From Lojkania enalia (taxonomy: Eukaryota; Ascomycota; Dothideomycetes; Pleosporales), in NCBI GenBank assembly GCA_010094045.1, contig ML986699.1:70870-134869 (forward strand): 64,000 nucleotides of DNA, written 5' to 3'. Shown here one piece after another: positions 35,271 to 46,214 of this stretch (positions are counted from its first letter, which is position 1; each line of letters starts with the position of its first letter). The notes beneath the pieces are model-generated. The model did not search any database and was not told the DNA's origin. It was given only the letters and a program-made list of their open reading frames with translations. The position numbers and the translations under genes are program-made.

Positions 35271-36587
35271 ATGGCGAACCCGAACGATTACAAGTACGAT
35301 TATTTCAGCGTTACATTTCCTGGGGAATATGTCGCGCACGTGGAAATCAACCGGCCTGAGAAGATGAATGCATTTATTGAGCAGTACGTTTATTCTCACT
35401 CCTCTATCCTAAGTCAAAGCCGCCTATAATGCGAAAGATATTCCTCAAGCTCTTTAAGTCACACTCATGGATGGGAGTAGAGAGCTCCATGTGCTTACTA
35501 GTTTGCTTTCATGTCGGCGAAAAAGCGTTTATCTCTTGTCATTACCAAATTGCTTGTTTGATTTCTTCTATTCCCTTTTAGCTACTACGTCTCTAGTGCA
35601 TTGTTCAGCTTCTGTCTTTTCTTCTTCCACGTCCATTTCACCGATCAAGCACACAACCTCCACCAAATCACCCCCACCGCCCAAGACTATGACAGACCAT
35701 AACACCCTCCAGAATGTGGCTTAACCTCTCCTCAATCTTCAACAAGCTCTCTCACGACCCCAACATCAGAGCCATCGTCCTCTCCGGCGCGGGCGACCGC
35801 GCATTCACAGCCGGACTAGACGTCCAGGTAGAACTTCCGCCCTCTCCCAGCTCCCAATACCTCTTAAACTCCACAAGGCTAATGATAATCACAGGCAGCA
35901 TCCCAAGGCACACTATCCCAAAACTATTCCGACCCCGCGCGAAAAGCCCACGTCCTCCGACACCACATCCTCGACTTCCAATCCTGCATCAGCTCGATCG
36001 AAAAATGCCAAAAACGTAATCAACGCCCCTTTACCCCTACTACCCCCATCCTCTCCTCTCCTTTCTTCCGGCCATGAATCTAACAAGCCCCAGCCGTAAT
36101 AACAATCCTACACGGGATATCCTTCGGCCTCGCCCTCGACATCTGCCTTGCCTCCGATATCCGCCTCAGCACCTCTACAACCAGGTTCTCCGTCAAGGAA
36201 GTCGACATCGGGCTCGCCGCCGACATCGGTACTCTATCCCGGCTCCCGCATTCCGTCGGCAATCTCTCCTGGATAAAAGACGTGTGCCTGACTGCGCGCA
36301 TCTTCGATTCCGGCGAGGCCCTGAGCGCCGGTCTGGTCTCGCGTATGTATAAAGATAAATCGGAAGCTGTGACCGAGGGCTTGAAACTCGCAAATTTGAT
36401 TAGTGAGAAGAGTCCTGTGGCTGTGAGCGGCACGAAGCAGATTCTGAACTACTCCGTGGGCAGGACAGTGGAGGAGGGCTTGAATTATACGGCGGTGTGG
36501 AATGCAGCTATGGTGCAGACGCAGGATGTTAAGGATGCCATGTTGAGCGGACTGCAGAAGAAGAAGCCCACTTTTAGCAAGATGTAG
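35271..36587 (+). CDS. Peroxisomal delta3,5-delta2,4-dienoyl-CoA isomerase (ECH1-like crotonase)
   Basis: Crotonase-fold enzyme of fatty-acid beta-oxidation that shifts the double bonds of dienoyl-CoA. Four exons (35271-35383, 35713-35827, 35895-36015, 36088-36587) give 282 residues. Typical blocks are HVEINRPEKMNAF, IVLSGAGDRAFTAGLDV (CoA-binding/oxyanion), ILHGISFGLALDICLASD and FSVKEVDIGLAADIGTLSRLP, whose Asp pattern is the isomerase signature rather than the hydratase Glu pair. The C-terminus FSKM is a likely PTS1 variant. Intron 1 is long (329 nt). SidH of siderophore synthesis is also a crotonase, so a role in the acyl branch is conceivable, but the ECH1-specific VDIGLAADIGTL and the 11.5-kb gap from the cluster argue for beta-oxidation. 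Confidence 0.85.
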
Positions 36588-36881
36588 AAATGGTTTCATA
36601 AAATTATCAAGCGAGGGGGACACTAGTACGGTTTTCTGGATTTCTCAGTAATCTAGGAAAAATTCGCTCAATCGATCAGGCAGTCGACAGTTATGAGAAA
36701 TGCATGGATTGAATGAATTTTTCATTGACTCTGAGCGCCTGAAGTGCTTACACCGGAAGGAATTGTCCGTCCCCCCAAGCCCGTCCAGATATTTCATCCC
36801 CCATGGCATGCTACAGGTTAAATCGGTAATAGAATCATGATTCGTCCCCTTGTCAACCACTCAAACATACACCACTTCTAC

Positions 36882-38173
36882 TTACGCCCTCGCCATCACG
36901 CCCCAGCAGCGGATGCGGTTGTCAGTGTAACCAGCGAATAATGTCTGACCGTCAGCGCTCCAGGCCAAGCTAACGCACTCCGGCTCCCTACTCTTCTTGC
37001 CAACCTCCATATACTCGGGCTTAAGCTCGTCGACCTTGCTCTTCTTCTCAAGATCGAAGATAATGATGCTAGAGGCAGTGGCAGCGCACAGCCAATAGCG
37101 GTTGGGCGAGAAGACCAGGGCATGGATTTCGTCGCCGGCGGTGAGGGAGTAGAGGTGCTTGGACTCGTTCAAGTCCCAAAGCATGGTGGTTCCATCCTTG
37201 CCACCGGAGGCGCAAAGAGAGCCGTCAGGAGAGATAGTGACGGTGTTGATGTAGCCGGTGTGGCCGATGTGGTCAGTTTGGATGCGGCAGGTAGCGAGCT
37301 CCCAGACCTATCAAATTCTCGTCAGCTTCTGATAGGCGTAATTGAGCGATTAGTATCCGTAATATACAGATTTGTCGAGTCAGTGTGCCGGTGTTGTTTG
37401 TCTCATGGCCCGAAGGCTCTGAAGTAGCAAATACTAAAAGGAAAACCGATCATCATATATAGTTTGCAAGCAAACCATGTAATTCGCATGCTAATATGAA
37501 TTTTTAAACCCACCTTGACGAGCTTGTCCCAACCAGCGCTAACAATGACCGGGTTCTGGGGGTTCGGGCTAAACCTCACGCAAGATACCCACTCCGTGTG
37601 GCCCTTGTCGGTGATGGTGTATTTACAGTCTCCGAGGGTGTTCCAGAGCTTAATTGTTCGGTCGCGGGAACCGGAGACGATCTGGCGGTTGTCGGCGGAG
37701 AAGGAAACGGAGAGGACGTCGTTGGTGTGGCCGACGAATCGTCGGGTGGTGACACCGGTCGAGAGCTCCCAGAGGCGGAGGGTCTTGTCCCAGGACGAAG
37801 AAAGAGCGTAGGCACCGTCGGAGGATATGACCTGTACGCAACAATTGTCAGCTCAGCCATTGCGCAGCTTCCAAGCCAGCCAATTGCGCTCAAGAGCGGG
37901 TATAACATACACAGTCGGAAACAATGTGGGAGTGGCCGTGTAGACTCCTCTTAGGGTAGCCGTACGAGGTCTCGTCGCGGGTGAGGTTCCAGATGATGAG
38001 GGTCTTATCCCTTGATCCGGAAAGGAGCATGTTTGGGCTGGTTAAGGTCAGTATTCCGTCGCAATGAACCTCCCAAGATTTTGGTGGACGCACTTCTCCA
38101 GAGATGTAGCTAGGGAGGTAACCCAGCCGGTGTGGCCCTCAAGGGTGCCTCGGAGAACCAACTGCTCGGCCAT
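36882..38173 (-). CDS. cpcB: RACK1-type WD40 ribosomal scaffold (Asc1/CpcB)
   Basis: Seven-bladed beta-propeller that sits on the 40S ribosomal subunit near the mRNA exit and scaffolds signalling; in Aspergillus it also tempers cross-pathway control. Four exons (38173-38094, 38037-37911, 37831-37514, 37307-36882) give 316 residues, exactly the conserved length. Repeats are plain: [63 protein letters not shown] strands in exon 3, and [14 protein letters not shown] near the end, finishing [16 protein letters not shown]. Introns are 56, 79 and 206 nt; the last one carries a C/D snoRNA. Function and orthology are very secure. Confidence 0.96.
37375..37460 (-). ncRNA. snR24: U24/snR24-like C/D-box snoRNA in the third RACK1 intron
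   Basis: The 206-nt intron 37513-37308 holds, in order on the minus strand, a box C ATGATGA (37456-37450), the guide TATTTGCTACTTCAGA, a C'-like ATGAGAC (at about 37406) and a box D CTGA (37383-37380). The guide and the ATGAGACA segment match yeast snR24, which lies in the intron of the orthologous ASC1 gene; vertebrate RACK1 introns also host snoRNAs. U24 guides 2'-O-methylation in the large-subunit rRNA. The second guide next to box D differs from yeast as I remember it. The ends are approximate. Confidence 0.82.
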
Positions 38174-38741
38174 GATATCTATAAGAGTGGCTGATGCTGT
38201 CGAAGGTAATGGAGCGCACTCAATGATGTTTTTGACAGTGGAGCGAGTATGGCAGCAATGTCGCGATGCCTGTCGAGGTGGCCGCACTTTCCGCTGTGGG
38301 CGCGCTAAACTGCTTCTGGATTGCGAAGCGAACACTTGCCAAGCCAAACAGCTTCTCTTTGTCATCAACCGTTGATCGATCCACCGAGGCTGAGAGAAGA
38401 GACGGTGTTTACTGCACCGAGAATAGCACATGACGGAACATTTGTGTTTACGGATCGCTCATGTCCTATCAGCTTTCCATACAGACTACTGTATCAAACA
38501 CTCGCTGAGACTAATCCGACCGGAACCCATAGCTCCCTTACATAAGACCTCTTTCTAGGTTTCCCGATGCTCAGCATCCGTGATTAACAAGTTCTCCCAA
38601 CCAGCATTCCAAATAGCATATCACAAATATTCCCGCTAACTCCGGTGCCAAGGTTTTCAGCCTTAAGCAAGCTTCTCATATATATCTAGCCCCTCCTATC
38701 ATAGTGGTGAGCCCTTTCCAACCATCTCTCTACCTAGCAAC
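38174..38741. promoter_or_regulatory. Divergent promoter of RACK1 and the NmrA-like gene
   Basis: Contains the 5' leader of the RACK1 gene and the promoter of the plus-strand NmrA-like gene. TATATATC near 38677 is AT-rich and close to the plus start. No specific factor site is claimed. Confidence 0.45.
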
Positions 38742-39674
38742 ATGGCGTGGATCACACCCAGCACCCAAATTCTAGTCATCGGCGCAGGCGAACTTGGAAC
38801 CGCATTCCTACCACACCTTTCCGCGCTCCCGGACATTCACATCACTCTTGGTATCCGGACAATATCCAAATACACGAAGCTCGCCAGCCTCAACGTGTCT
38901 CTTCTTGTTCTCGATATATCTGGCCCGTCTGACCAACTTGCAAAAACATTTGCAACCTACGATATTGTCATTTCCTGTACCGGATTTGGTCAGTCGCCTG
39001 AGACTGTCCATAAGCTTGCCAACGAGATTCTGGAGGCCGGAAAACTCAGAGAAGCAGAAGGCCGACCCCCTTTATGGTTCTTTCCGTGGCAATGGGGAGC
39101 CGATTATGATGTAATCGGTGACGGAGAGGGGCTGATGCCACTGTTCGGAGCCCAGAAAGAGGTGAGAGATATGTTGCGGGAGAAGGCTGCGAATTCAAAC
39201 GTCATCTGGACCATTGTATCAACAGGAATATTCATGAGCTTCTTATTCGAGCAGTTCTGGGGTGTTGTGGACAGAGAAGGCAACAACATCATAGTGAGGG
39301 CTTTTAGAGATTGGAATCACCAAGTTACAGTTACAGATGTTGACGATATTGGCCGGATTCTCGGCAGAATTGTTGCTGGGCATGTAGACAGTCGTAATCG
39401 CATTCTCTATGTAGCTGGAGATACTGTCTCTTACTCGCGACTGGCAGATGTTGTCGAGCGGCTTTCCGGGAAAGGGGTGAAACGGGAACAGTGGACGATC
39501 CCTTATTTAAAGAAGGAGGTGGATAACGATCCCGATAACATCATCAAGAAGTACCGCTTGGTGTTTGCAAGAGACGGGGTATTTTGGGACAAGGAGCAGA
39601 CGGTCAACTACAAGCTTAATGTCGAGCTTGTAGATGTAGAAACCTACTTGAAGCGACGACCTGGGTTGATATAA
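38742..39674 (+). CDS. NmrA-like NAD(P)-binding protein
   Basis: A single-exon, 310-residue Rossmann-fold protein of the NmrA/isoflavone-reductase-like group. The nucleotide motif is ILVIGAGELGTAFLPHL (about residues 10-26). It is followed by IRTISKY where the NADP phosphate-binding arginine usually sits, and by a YDIVISCTGFGQSPE strand. WFFPWQWGADYDVIGDG and FGAQKEVRDMLRE resemble the fungal subfamily in which the catalytic Tyr-x3-Lys is replaced by a lysine alone. Later blocks TDVDDIGRILGRIV and LYVAGDTVSYSRLADVVERL match NmrA C-terminal halves. It may be an oxidoreductase or a redox-sensing regulator; substrate unknown. No signal or membrane segment is seen. Confidence 0.8.
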   Translation: MAWITPSTQILVIGAGELGTAFLPHLSALPDIHITLGIRTISKYTKLASLNVSLLVLDISGPSDQLAKTFATYDIVISCTGFGQSPETVHKLANEILEAGKLREAEGRPPLWFFPWQWGADYDVIGDGEGLMPLFGAQKEVRDMLREKAANSNVIWTIVSTGIFMSFLFEQFWGVVDREGNNIIVRAFRDWNHQVTVTDVDDIGRILGRIVAGHVDSRNRILYVAGDTVSYSRLADVVERLSGKGVKREQWTIPYLKKEVDNDPDNIIKKYRLVFARDGVFWDKEQTVNYKLNVELVDVETYLKRRPGLI

Positions 39675-39981
39675 TAATCATAATAAGATGCTACATATGG
39701 TATCGTGGCAGGAAAAAACTTTTTTTTTTTTTTCAAGCAACCATCAGCATTATCCCTCCAAAATATATCGAAACTACGAGAACATATACATACAACATAG
39801 ACAGGGGGACCATGCAGGTTGTGATTGCTCTCAAGCATGCAATTGACTCTATTATAATGTTAATGCTATGATTAAAGGTAAACTCAATCCTAGACTAACC
39901 TAGAAAGCCTGATCCTCGATTCCTTAAACTCCAGTCTCATATAACTCGCTGAGTATTTAAACCTTTATAGTAGCTCATGTT
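39675..39981. other. Convergent 3' spacer
   Basis: Short region between the 3' ends of the NmrA-like (plus) and U1-C (minus) genes. It has a T-tract at about 39719-39734 and AT-rich sequence suitable for polyadenylation. No gene. Confidence 0.5.
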
Positions 39982-40846
39982 TTACTGGCCAGGGGCACTA
40001 CTGCCAGGCATGGGAAAGTTGCGAGGTGGCATACCGCCTGGCGGAGGGAAAGGCGGGGCCATTCCAGGAGGGGAGCCAGCTTGGCCTGGCGGTGGAAATG
40101 GCGGGAAGGGCATGCCGCCTGGTCCCCCTTGCATGTTCGGCGGAAATGGAGGCATAGCGGGCGGCATGCCTGCAGGTCCGCCTGGTCCTGGTGGACCACC
40201 TGGAGGCATATTCGGTGGAGGAAACGGCATGTTCGGCGGCATATTTGGCGGTGCTGGATACATTAGTACTGATAAGAAGGGAATGATAGGGAACCTACGT
40301 CCTCCACGACCCATAGCGAATGGCGGCATACCAGGTGGCATCCCTGGCATACCTGTTTCTATTAGCGTACGATAGCATATACATTAAATGCGTATACTAC
40401 CTGGTGGTGGAAAGCCTGGGAACGGTGGCGCTTGACCAGGGCCAAACCCACCCATTGGCGGTCCCCCCATTGGTTGGGCCAACGGATTTGCTTGGCCTTC
40501 TGAGTTGTACGCATCGGTTATAGAGTTTATCACAAGTTGCGTATGCTCGCTAGATATCTCTATATCATGATTTAGCTTTTGGCTAACCTTAAAAGTTGGT
40601 GAAGTCTGTACGCTCGTAGTACGATTGGACATTGCGCAGGTGATTTCGGCCACTATTATGTGCCTTGCGGACACTCATTGAGTCGTGCGTGAGATAGACA
40701 TCGCAGTAATCGCCTTCAGCCCATAGTCAGTGAGTGGAGGTACTCGTGAAGTTTGAAGCTTTGAGCTACGGGAAACCTACAGAAGAGTAAAACAGAGTTA
40801 GTTGAAGGTAAAGCCTTGGATTGGGAAAATACTTATATTTTGGCAT
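39982..40846 (-). CDS. U1 snRNP protein C (U1-C), first exon uncertain
   Basis: Spliceosome component that stabilises U1 snRNA pairing with 5' splice sites. Exons 40713-40612, 40559-40401, 40352-40299 and 40253-39982 rebuild the family pattern: [18 protein letters not shown] and NSGRNHLRN (zinc finger), [21 protein letters not shown], then EGQANPLAQ and a long Pro/Met/Gly-rich tail typical of U1-C. About 195 residues, consistent with the family. An upstream ATG (40846) reads MPKY, the canonical U1-C start, but its only GT donor (AA|GTATTT) gives the wrong phase. The first finger cysteine would need exon 1 to end on a single T (ATGCCAAAAT), which implies a non-GT donor or a one-base difference. 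Confidence 0.85.
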
Positions 40847-41309
40847 TCTGAATAGGGTTTCTAAGTCTTTCCGTGTGCGTTGATTATGGGTCAGTCTACA
40901 GCGATAATGTAAATTACTGTGGTATGGAAGCATAACGCTGCGCGGATATCGATCCTGAGGAGAGCCGGCACGGATAATGAATCCGCCGACAGACAGCCGC
41001 GTCACGTGAACGGCCCAGCACTTTGGAAGCCTGCGCTAATCGGAAAATCTTCACAAACACATACATGCAATTGTCACAAACTAAGTACAAAATTAAGTTT
41101 GCTAAAAGGTTTTTAAGATAGAAAATATGCCTATAACAGGTAAGTGGCCTTTGTTGTTTACAGCTAGAGTCTCGTCCTGCTCGAGCGTCTTTGGGCAAGG
41201 ACTAAACAACTATAAATGCTAGCAGGAGCGTAGATGCCCACAATCAACACTGAAGTTTAACCAAAGTCTAAAGGGGGCTGGGCTAATTTTACTGCAAGTC
41301 AAAAATGTC
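40847..41309. other. Intergenic, nothing recognised
   Basis: Spacer between the 5' end of U1-C and the stop codon of the calponin-homology gene, both on the minus strand. Holds the U1-C promoter. No other feature. Confidence 0.5.
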
Positions 41310-43387
41310 CTACTTCTGCCCGAATGGTCTAGGGCCAATAATCTGCCTCTTGCCTCCAAACCCGATCCCTGTACCAACTCTATTCTGACTGTCGCCACCT
41401 ATGTATCCGTACTGATTGACATCCCAAGTTTGACCTTCTCCCGTGCCAGCATTCGGGTCAACTGGTGCATTTTGCAATTCTTTTTGTGCTTCTTCCCACT
41501 CACGCTGGCGTTCCCTTTCCCGCTCCATTTCTCTTTCTAGCAGTGACCTTGAGGCCCAACCAGCCGCTTTAGTTTTCGTTTGGGATGCCGCACGGCGAGC
41601 ATCTTCTGCGACCCGCTCGGAGGTTGACGTCAATTCCGGAGGAATGTAGCTCATAGGCTTAGACTGTACGGGAGCGGTATTTGATGCGAGATATCGGTCA
41701 GCGCGGTTTGTTTTCGCATAAGCTACAGGATCTGGAAGCGGTCGCGCAGAAGGCTCAGGGAGTGGGCGCGATGGGAGTGATGGCGGTGTCGGCTCAGGCA
41801 GAGGCCTAGGTTTTTGCGTTTCTCGCCACTGCTGTCGAAGGTATTCGCGCTCGTCCGCATTCGTCCACGAAGCCTGGCTCTCCTGGGGAGATGGCGCTCG
41901 GGGCGGAGGTCTAGGGCGGCTTCGTGAACGTTCCCGGGTTCGACTCTTTGACCTTGACCGCATCTTTCGACGTTCGTCTTCTCTCAGACGCTCCTCACGC
42001 TCAAGCTGGTACTGTCGCTCACGTTCCTTAGCTTCCTCCAGTTGTCGCTCCAATTCTCGAACACGTTCTCGCTCAGCACTGTATTCAGGATCGTTTTGAC
42101 TGTTCCGTCTGCTCCGCGATACACTAGTTTGCTCTGCTTGGTACTGGCTAAGGAATTGACCTTTTAATCGGGCATCGCTTCCAGCTCGCTTCCGCCGAGT
42201 CTCCTTCTCTATCCTCTCATGAGCCTCCCGTTCCACCCTCTGTCTCTGCTCCTCTTCCAGTTTCCACCGCCTTTCTTGTTCCTCCCATTCGCGCTTTTGC
42301 TTCTCTAGCTGCCGTTGCTCTGCCTCTCGCTGTTTCCGCGACTCTTCCTCCCAGCGTTGTTCTTCTTCAAGCCGCGCGCGTTCCTCTTCGGCTTCACGCT
42401 CAATGCGTCGCTTGTTCTCTGCTTCCTCCGCTAGAATTCGCAAACGCTCTTCTTCTGCCTCCTTCTCCCTCCTCTTTCGCTCTTTTTCGGCCAAGCTAGG
42501 TACGTGAGGTCCCGCACTAGTGATCTGCCGCCGCGCGCCGAACGCTATGCCCTGGTTCCCTTGACTCGCGCCGCCCATGTAGCCATACTGGTGAATGTTC
42601 CATGCCGGTGCTGTTATTCCCTCGTCAGCCTTTTTACTCCAGCTACTCACGCCGCCTGGGGGCGACTTAGGTATACCGTTGGAGGTTTTTGAGGAATTTG
42701 AACCTCCAGTAAGCGCTGGACTGAGGGCCCTCTCGGCGGGTGGTCGTGAAAGGGGGTTGAAGGTAGTTGAACTGCCAGTGTTGCTGGCTGTGCTGGGGCC
42801 CCTGCTTCGTCCGAATCCAGGAGATCCGAATGAGCCCGCGTTTGAGTACGCCCCACCCCCTGTGGTCGTAGGGCTCAATGGTCCGCCACCTGCGCGCCTA
42901 GGGCCTATAGTGGTCGGGAAATTAGAAGGATTGACGGCGTTGGCTACTCGACTGAAAGCGCCAAGACACTGCAGGACCTGCGCGGGGTCTTTGGACTCGT
43001 AAAGGTCGACAGTCAGGAATCTATCATGAGATGGCATGCTGAGGGGTGGCTGCTCGCAAGCACGCAGGAAGTGCGAAATGTTCTCCATTTGTATGAAAGG
43101 CATTGGCGACTTCTTGAATTTGACGCCAGGATTCGGTACGGCAAGATTGGCAAGCCTGCACGACAGTTAGCGAGCGAGGGCGAATGCGTAGCAGTAGGAG
43201 TGCACCGCGCATTTGCGTACCTGCACAACACTGTCCCGTCTTTGAGAGCATCGAGGAGATCTCCGGGCGGGAGCCGCTCTCCCAGGACGTCTTCTATCCA
43301 AGTCTTCGCCTCGTTTGCCGCCTGGGGAGTATATCTCCCTAAGCGCAGCTTCTTCATGTCTTGGTCTAGCGACGTCACAGACGCCAT
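41310..43387 (-). CDS. Calponin-homology actin-binding protein with two CLIK repeats and a coiled coil
   Basis: Cytoskeletal protein of the transgelin/calponin group. Two exons (43387-43221, 43155-41310; 65-nt intron) give 670 residues. A single CH domain occupies about residues 20-140 (WIEDVLGERLPPGDLLDALKDG, then LANLAVPNPGVKF after the splice, and FIQMENISHFLRAC). A Ser/Gly/Pro-rich linker follows. The first calponin-like repeat is WNIHQYGYMGGASQGNQGI and the second, near the C-terminus, is WDVNQYGYIGGDSQNRVG. Between them lies a very charged Glu/Arg-rich stretch (about 270-460) likely to form a long helix or coiled coil, with an SR-like patch. Yeast Scp1 has only a CH domain and one repeat, so this larger form is the filamentous-fungal version. 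It likely bundles actin. Confidence 0.88.
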
Positions 43388-43743
43388 GGCGGGAGAGTTG
43401 GGCGCAAACGGGGCTTCTAGGCTTCGTTCGAATGTACGGCCGCGGGGGGAACGGAGGAGGTTTGCTGTGTTCGATATATACAAAAGATGAGGCTAACCAA
43501 GTATAAGTGAAATAGCGTGTTCAGGATTGCGAGGAAGAGGGTGCGGTGCAGCGTCCGAGAGAAGACAGATTGTTGGAGTTGCATGCCAGCCCAGCACCGG
43601 GCAGGGATGGCGGTGGAGGGGGCGGCATGCGAGTAGCGGCGGTGCGCCCCAGCCACACTCTTTCGTCATTGGCCTGCGCGTGCGTCGACGGGTGCGCTCT
43701 TCGCCTCCGCGACAAGAGATTTCGAAGTCCAGCACGCCTAACG
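43388..43743. promoter_or_regulatory. 356-nt bidirectional promoter
   Basis: Separates the divergent calponin-homology gene (starts 43387) and NDUFA12-family gene (starts 43744). Long open frames that cross it on both strands look like compositional shadows. No specific site is named. Confidence 0.5.
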
Positions 43744-44565
43744 ATGCCGCCAACTCTTGGGCCCCTACGCAGTCTGTGGTACCGGTGGAAGATGATGCGG
43801 CTTCCCTGGAGGAAGAAGTGGCTGGTTGGTGAGCCAATTGCCTGTTCCTATGTGACATCCTCTTCCCTCCGCCAGCGGTTCCTCGCCGGCTCTTGTATGG
43901 CAGCAGCGGATGGAACTGACCATTCCAGGACTTGATCTCCAGGGGAACACGTACTGGGAGTTCAAGGACGCCCTGCACTCCCGCCGAACCCGCCGAATTG
44001 TCAAGTACAGCCAGTGGACGCACCATGGCGATGTCAACGTGCCTCGTCAGTACCCCGATCGCCACCCCACTCGACTGCTCGCCTCCCTCAACTGACGGTT
44101 TCTTCAGCGCAATGGATGCAATGGCTCCGACACACCCGCTATGAGGTTCCCACCCTCGCCGAACAGCGCGACGACATACGGAGGCAAGAGCGGATAAAAG
44201 TGCTTGCTGCGGAAGCCGACGCACGGTGGGCCTCAAAAGCTTCCGCTTTAGATGCGCCGGACAAGCAACAGCCCGTACAGATGCTTGAGTCGAGAGACAC
44301 AAGGACTGGCATCCGTCAGATGAGCGCCACGCAGGAGGCCAGGGACATAGCCGAGCCGTTGCAGCATGTAGACAATGCAAGTGGAGCTGTGAAGGAGAAT
44401 CCCGACGTCCGACACCAACCCGAAGACACGCCGCCGCCATCAACAAAGTCGAGGCCGAGGACAGAACCTAGTGAGTCGCCATGGAAACAATCAATGAGGA
44501 CTAACCCCGGCGATGAGTGGCAGCCTGAGAGCTGGGCCCCTAGTCCGGCGCGGAGAAGAGCATAG
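43744..44565 (+). CDS. NDUFA12-family mitochondrial complex I assembly protein (NDUFAF2-like)
   Basis: Three exons (43744-43828, 43929-44045, 44108-44565; introns of 100 and 62 nt) give 219 residues. The B17.2 family core is plain once spliced: LWYRWKMMRLPWRKKWLVG|LDLQGNTYWEFKD, RRIVKYSQWTHHGDVNVP|PQWMQWLRHTR. Family members are subunits (NDUFA12) or assembly factors (NDUFAF2/mimitin) of NADH:ubiquinone oxidoreductase. The long hydrophilic Pro/Glu-rich tail after about residue 100 fits the assembly-factor branch better than the subunit. The basic, Trp-rich start may serve in mitochondrial import. Confidence 0.87.
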
Positions 44566-45071
44566 CATGGGCGGGTGCAGGGCCATGTGTACGAGTACTG
44601 AATACCCATGTACAACAGTGTCACATATTTCGATTGTAGTTTCTATCGTCTATGAAAATAATACATACAGTCCGTTTCAGTGAATAGCACCTGGAGACCA
44701 TCTATTAGGACATCCATGGCCAATTTTCATTCAGTACCACTAGTCTTCGCAAGTCCCTCCCAACAGCACTACATCAACCAAGGTAAATTAGTCGACCGTA
44801 GAAACCCACATATAAAAAGGATATTCCCCCAATTCCCACCGTTATTTTCGTTCTATTTCAGTAGATTTCCTTTGATATATTCTTGAGCGTCCCCTGGTAG
44901 AGTTGTAATCTCTAAAGCCGACATATTCTACTTTAGGTTTGTTTAACTTCTTTCCCCTTTCACACACACGCCTGGAAAAAAGAATTTTGAACAGAGGAGA
45001 TGGCCTTGGTACGTGGCCCATATCTGAAACATTCTCGTTCGTTCTAGCTGTGGTACACATTTCGCGGAGAC
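44566..45071. other. Intergenic, nothing recognised
   Basis: 506 nt between two plus-strand genes. It should hold the 3' end of the NDUFA12-family transcript and the promoter of the next gene. Confidence 0.5.
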
Positions 45072-46214
45072 ATGGAGAACTCGAATCACTGTTGTATTAA
45101 TACATCTAACGATGATGATTCACAAAAATCATCAGTAACTAGCATCGTCCCAAGACTTTTCGACCTACCTGGTGAGATTCTAATAAACATCCTCGAACAA
45201 GCAATCGGACCATTCACCAGACCAGAACAACATCTCCAGACTCGAAACAGAGAAGGAAAACCACACGCCGAATCACTAGTCACGTTCTCCTCCTACAACT
45301 GCCTCGACGAAAACGGCAACGATGTCATCTTCACCCACCTCGCTGCCTCAAAAGACCCCTTTATAAAACATCATCTCTCCGCCCTCCTCCATCGTTCCTG
45401 GAAGCTATTCTACCGCATCGAGGACTTTTACTACGTCCACGCTTCCACGTACCGCACCAACACATACACGACCCCGGCTCCCGCTCACATCTCCACGCGT
45501 CCCGGAACCCCCGTAGCACCACTCCAAACAACAAGCTACCACGGTCTCACCAAAATACATCTAGACATGCCAATGGAACATTACTTCGCCCTCTTCCGCG
45601 TAACAGTGCCTCCATTTAGTAGTACATACTGGACCGAAACGTCGAATCTGCACTTCAGCCTCGGCGCTGGGAGCCTTCTAGTCCATACCCAGCGCCTCGT
45701 CCTCGACTTCAGCGACCGGTATGACCGGGATAATTTCTGGTACAGCATCGACGTGCTGGTCTGGGAAGACCCAGAGCCCACCTGGCGATCGAATACGTGT
45801 TTACGGGGGGTGGTTGTGGATTGGATACTAAGCTATGCCTGGCATTATGGCTTGCTGCAACATATTGGGACGATTGAGCTGGAGGGTGAGATACAGATGT
45901 GGGTAAGGGAGAAGTGGGAGGGAATCTTTGGGAGGCATGGGGCGGAGGCGTTTGTCGTTGGAAGGGAGGATATTGAAAGCATTGAGACGAGGGGACTGGA
46001 ATCTGCGTCGCAGAGTGAGGTGCCGTGGAATCGAATCGAGCATTATCCGCCAACGTGTATATGCAAGGTTCCGTGCGAGACGTTGGTGGGGAGGAATTTG
46101 CTGATTGAGGAAGGATGGGATACTGGGCTTGAAGGCGGAGTTGCTAGCCCGGTTGGTAGTTGGTATCTTGCGGCGGGTGTGGAAGAGCCATGTTATGCGG
46201 GTTTTTGGGATTAG
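45072..46214 (+). CDS. Hypothetical protein with weak F-box-like N-terminus
   Basis: A single-exon, 380-residue protein. Residues about 28-43 (LFDLPGEILINILEQA) have the LP-x-E-I-L-x-x-I-L pattern of an F-box, and HRSWKLFYRIEDFYYV may be the rest of a degenerate copy. The remainder (residues 150-380) has alternating hydrophobic strands and helices with WDTGLEGGVASPVGSWYLA at the end, but no family I can name. Fungal genomes carry many such lineage-specific proteins that report on environmental or conidial proteins. No signal peptide or membrane span. The frame is clean and codon use looks normal, so it is likely a real gene of unknown function. Confidence 0.65.
   Translation: MENSNHCCINTSNDDDSQKSSVTSIVPRLFDLPGEILINILEQAIGPFTRPEQHLQTRNREGKPHAESLVTFSSYNCLDENGNDVIFTHLAASKDPFIKHHLSALLHRSWKLFYRIEDFYYVHASTYRTNTYTTPAPAHISTRPGTPVAPLQTTSYHGLTKIHLDMPMEHYFALFRVTVPPFSSTYWTETSNLHFSLGAGSLLVHTQRLVLDFSDRYDRDNFWYSIDVLVWEDPEPTWRSNTCLRGVVVDWILSYAWHYGLLQHIGTIELEGEIQMWVREKWEGIFGRHGAEAFVVGREDIESIETRGLESASQSEVPWNRIEHYPPTCICKVPCETLVGRNLLIEEGWDTGLEGGVASPVGSWYLAAGVEEPCYAGFWD

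Noticed and set aside
35271..36587. Crotonase as SidH (mevalonyl-CoA hydratase) of the cluster
   Set aside because: The VDIGLAADIGTL signature and the C-terminal KKPTFSKM match dienoyl-CoA isomerase; it is 11.5 kb from the NRPS with unrelated genes between, and I noticed no iron-GATA box upstream.
39977..40375. 132-residue glycine-rich plus-strand frame
   Set aside because: Exact antisense of the Pro/Met/Gly-rich U1-C tail; Gly-rich because the sense strand is Pro-rich.
43493..44446. 317-residue minus-strand open frame over the NDUFA12-family gene
   Set aside because: Antisense to a gene with well-supported exons; residues are Arg/Cys/His-rich as expected of a shadow of GC-rich coding DNA.
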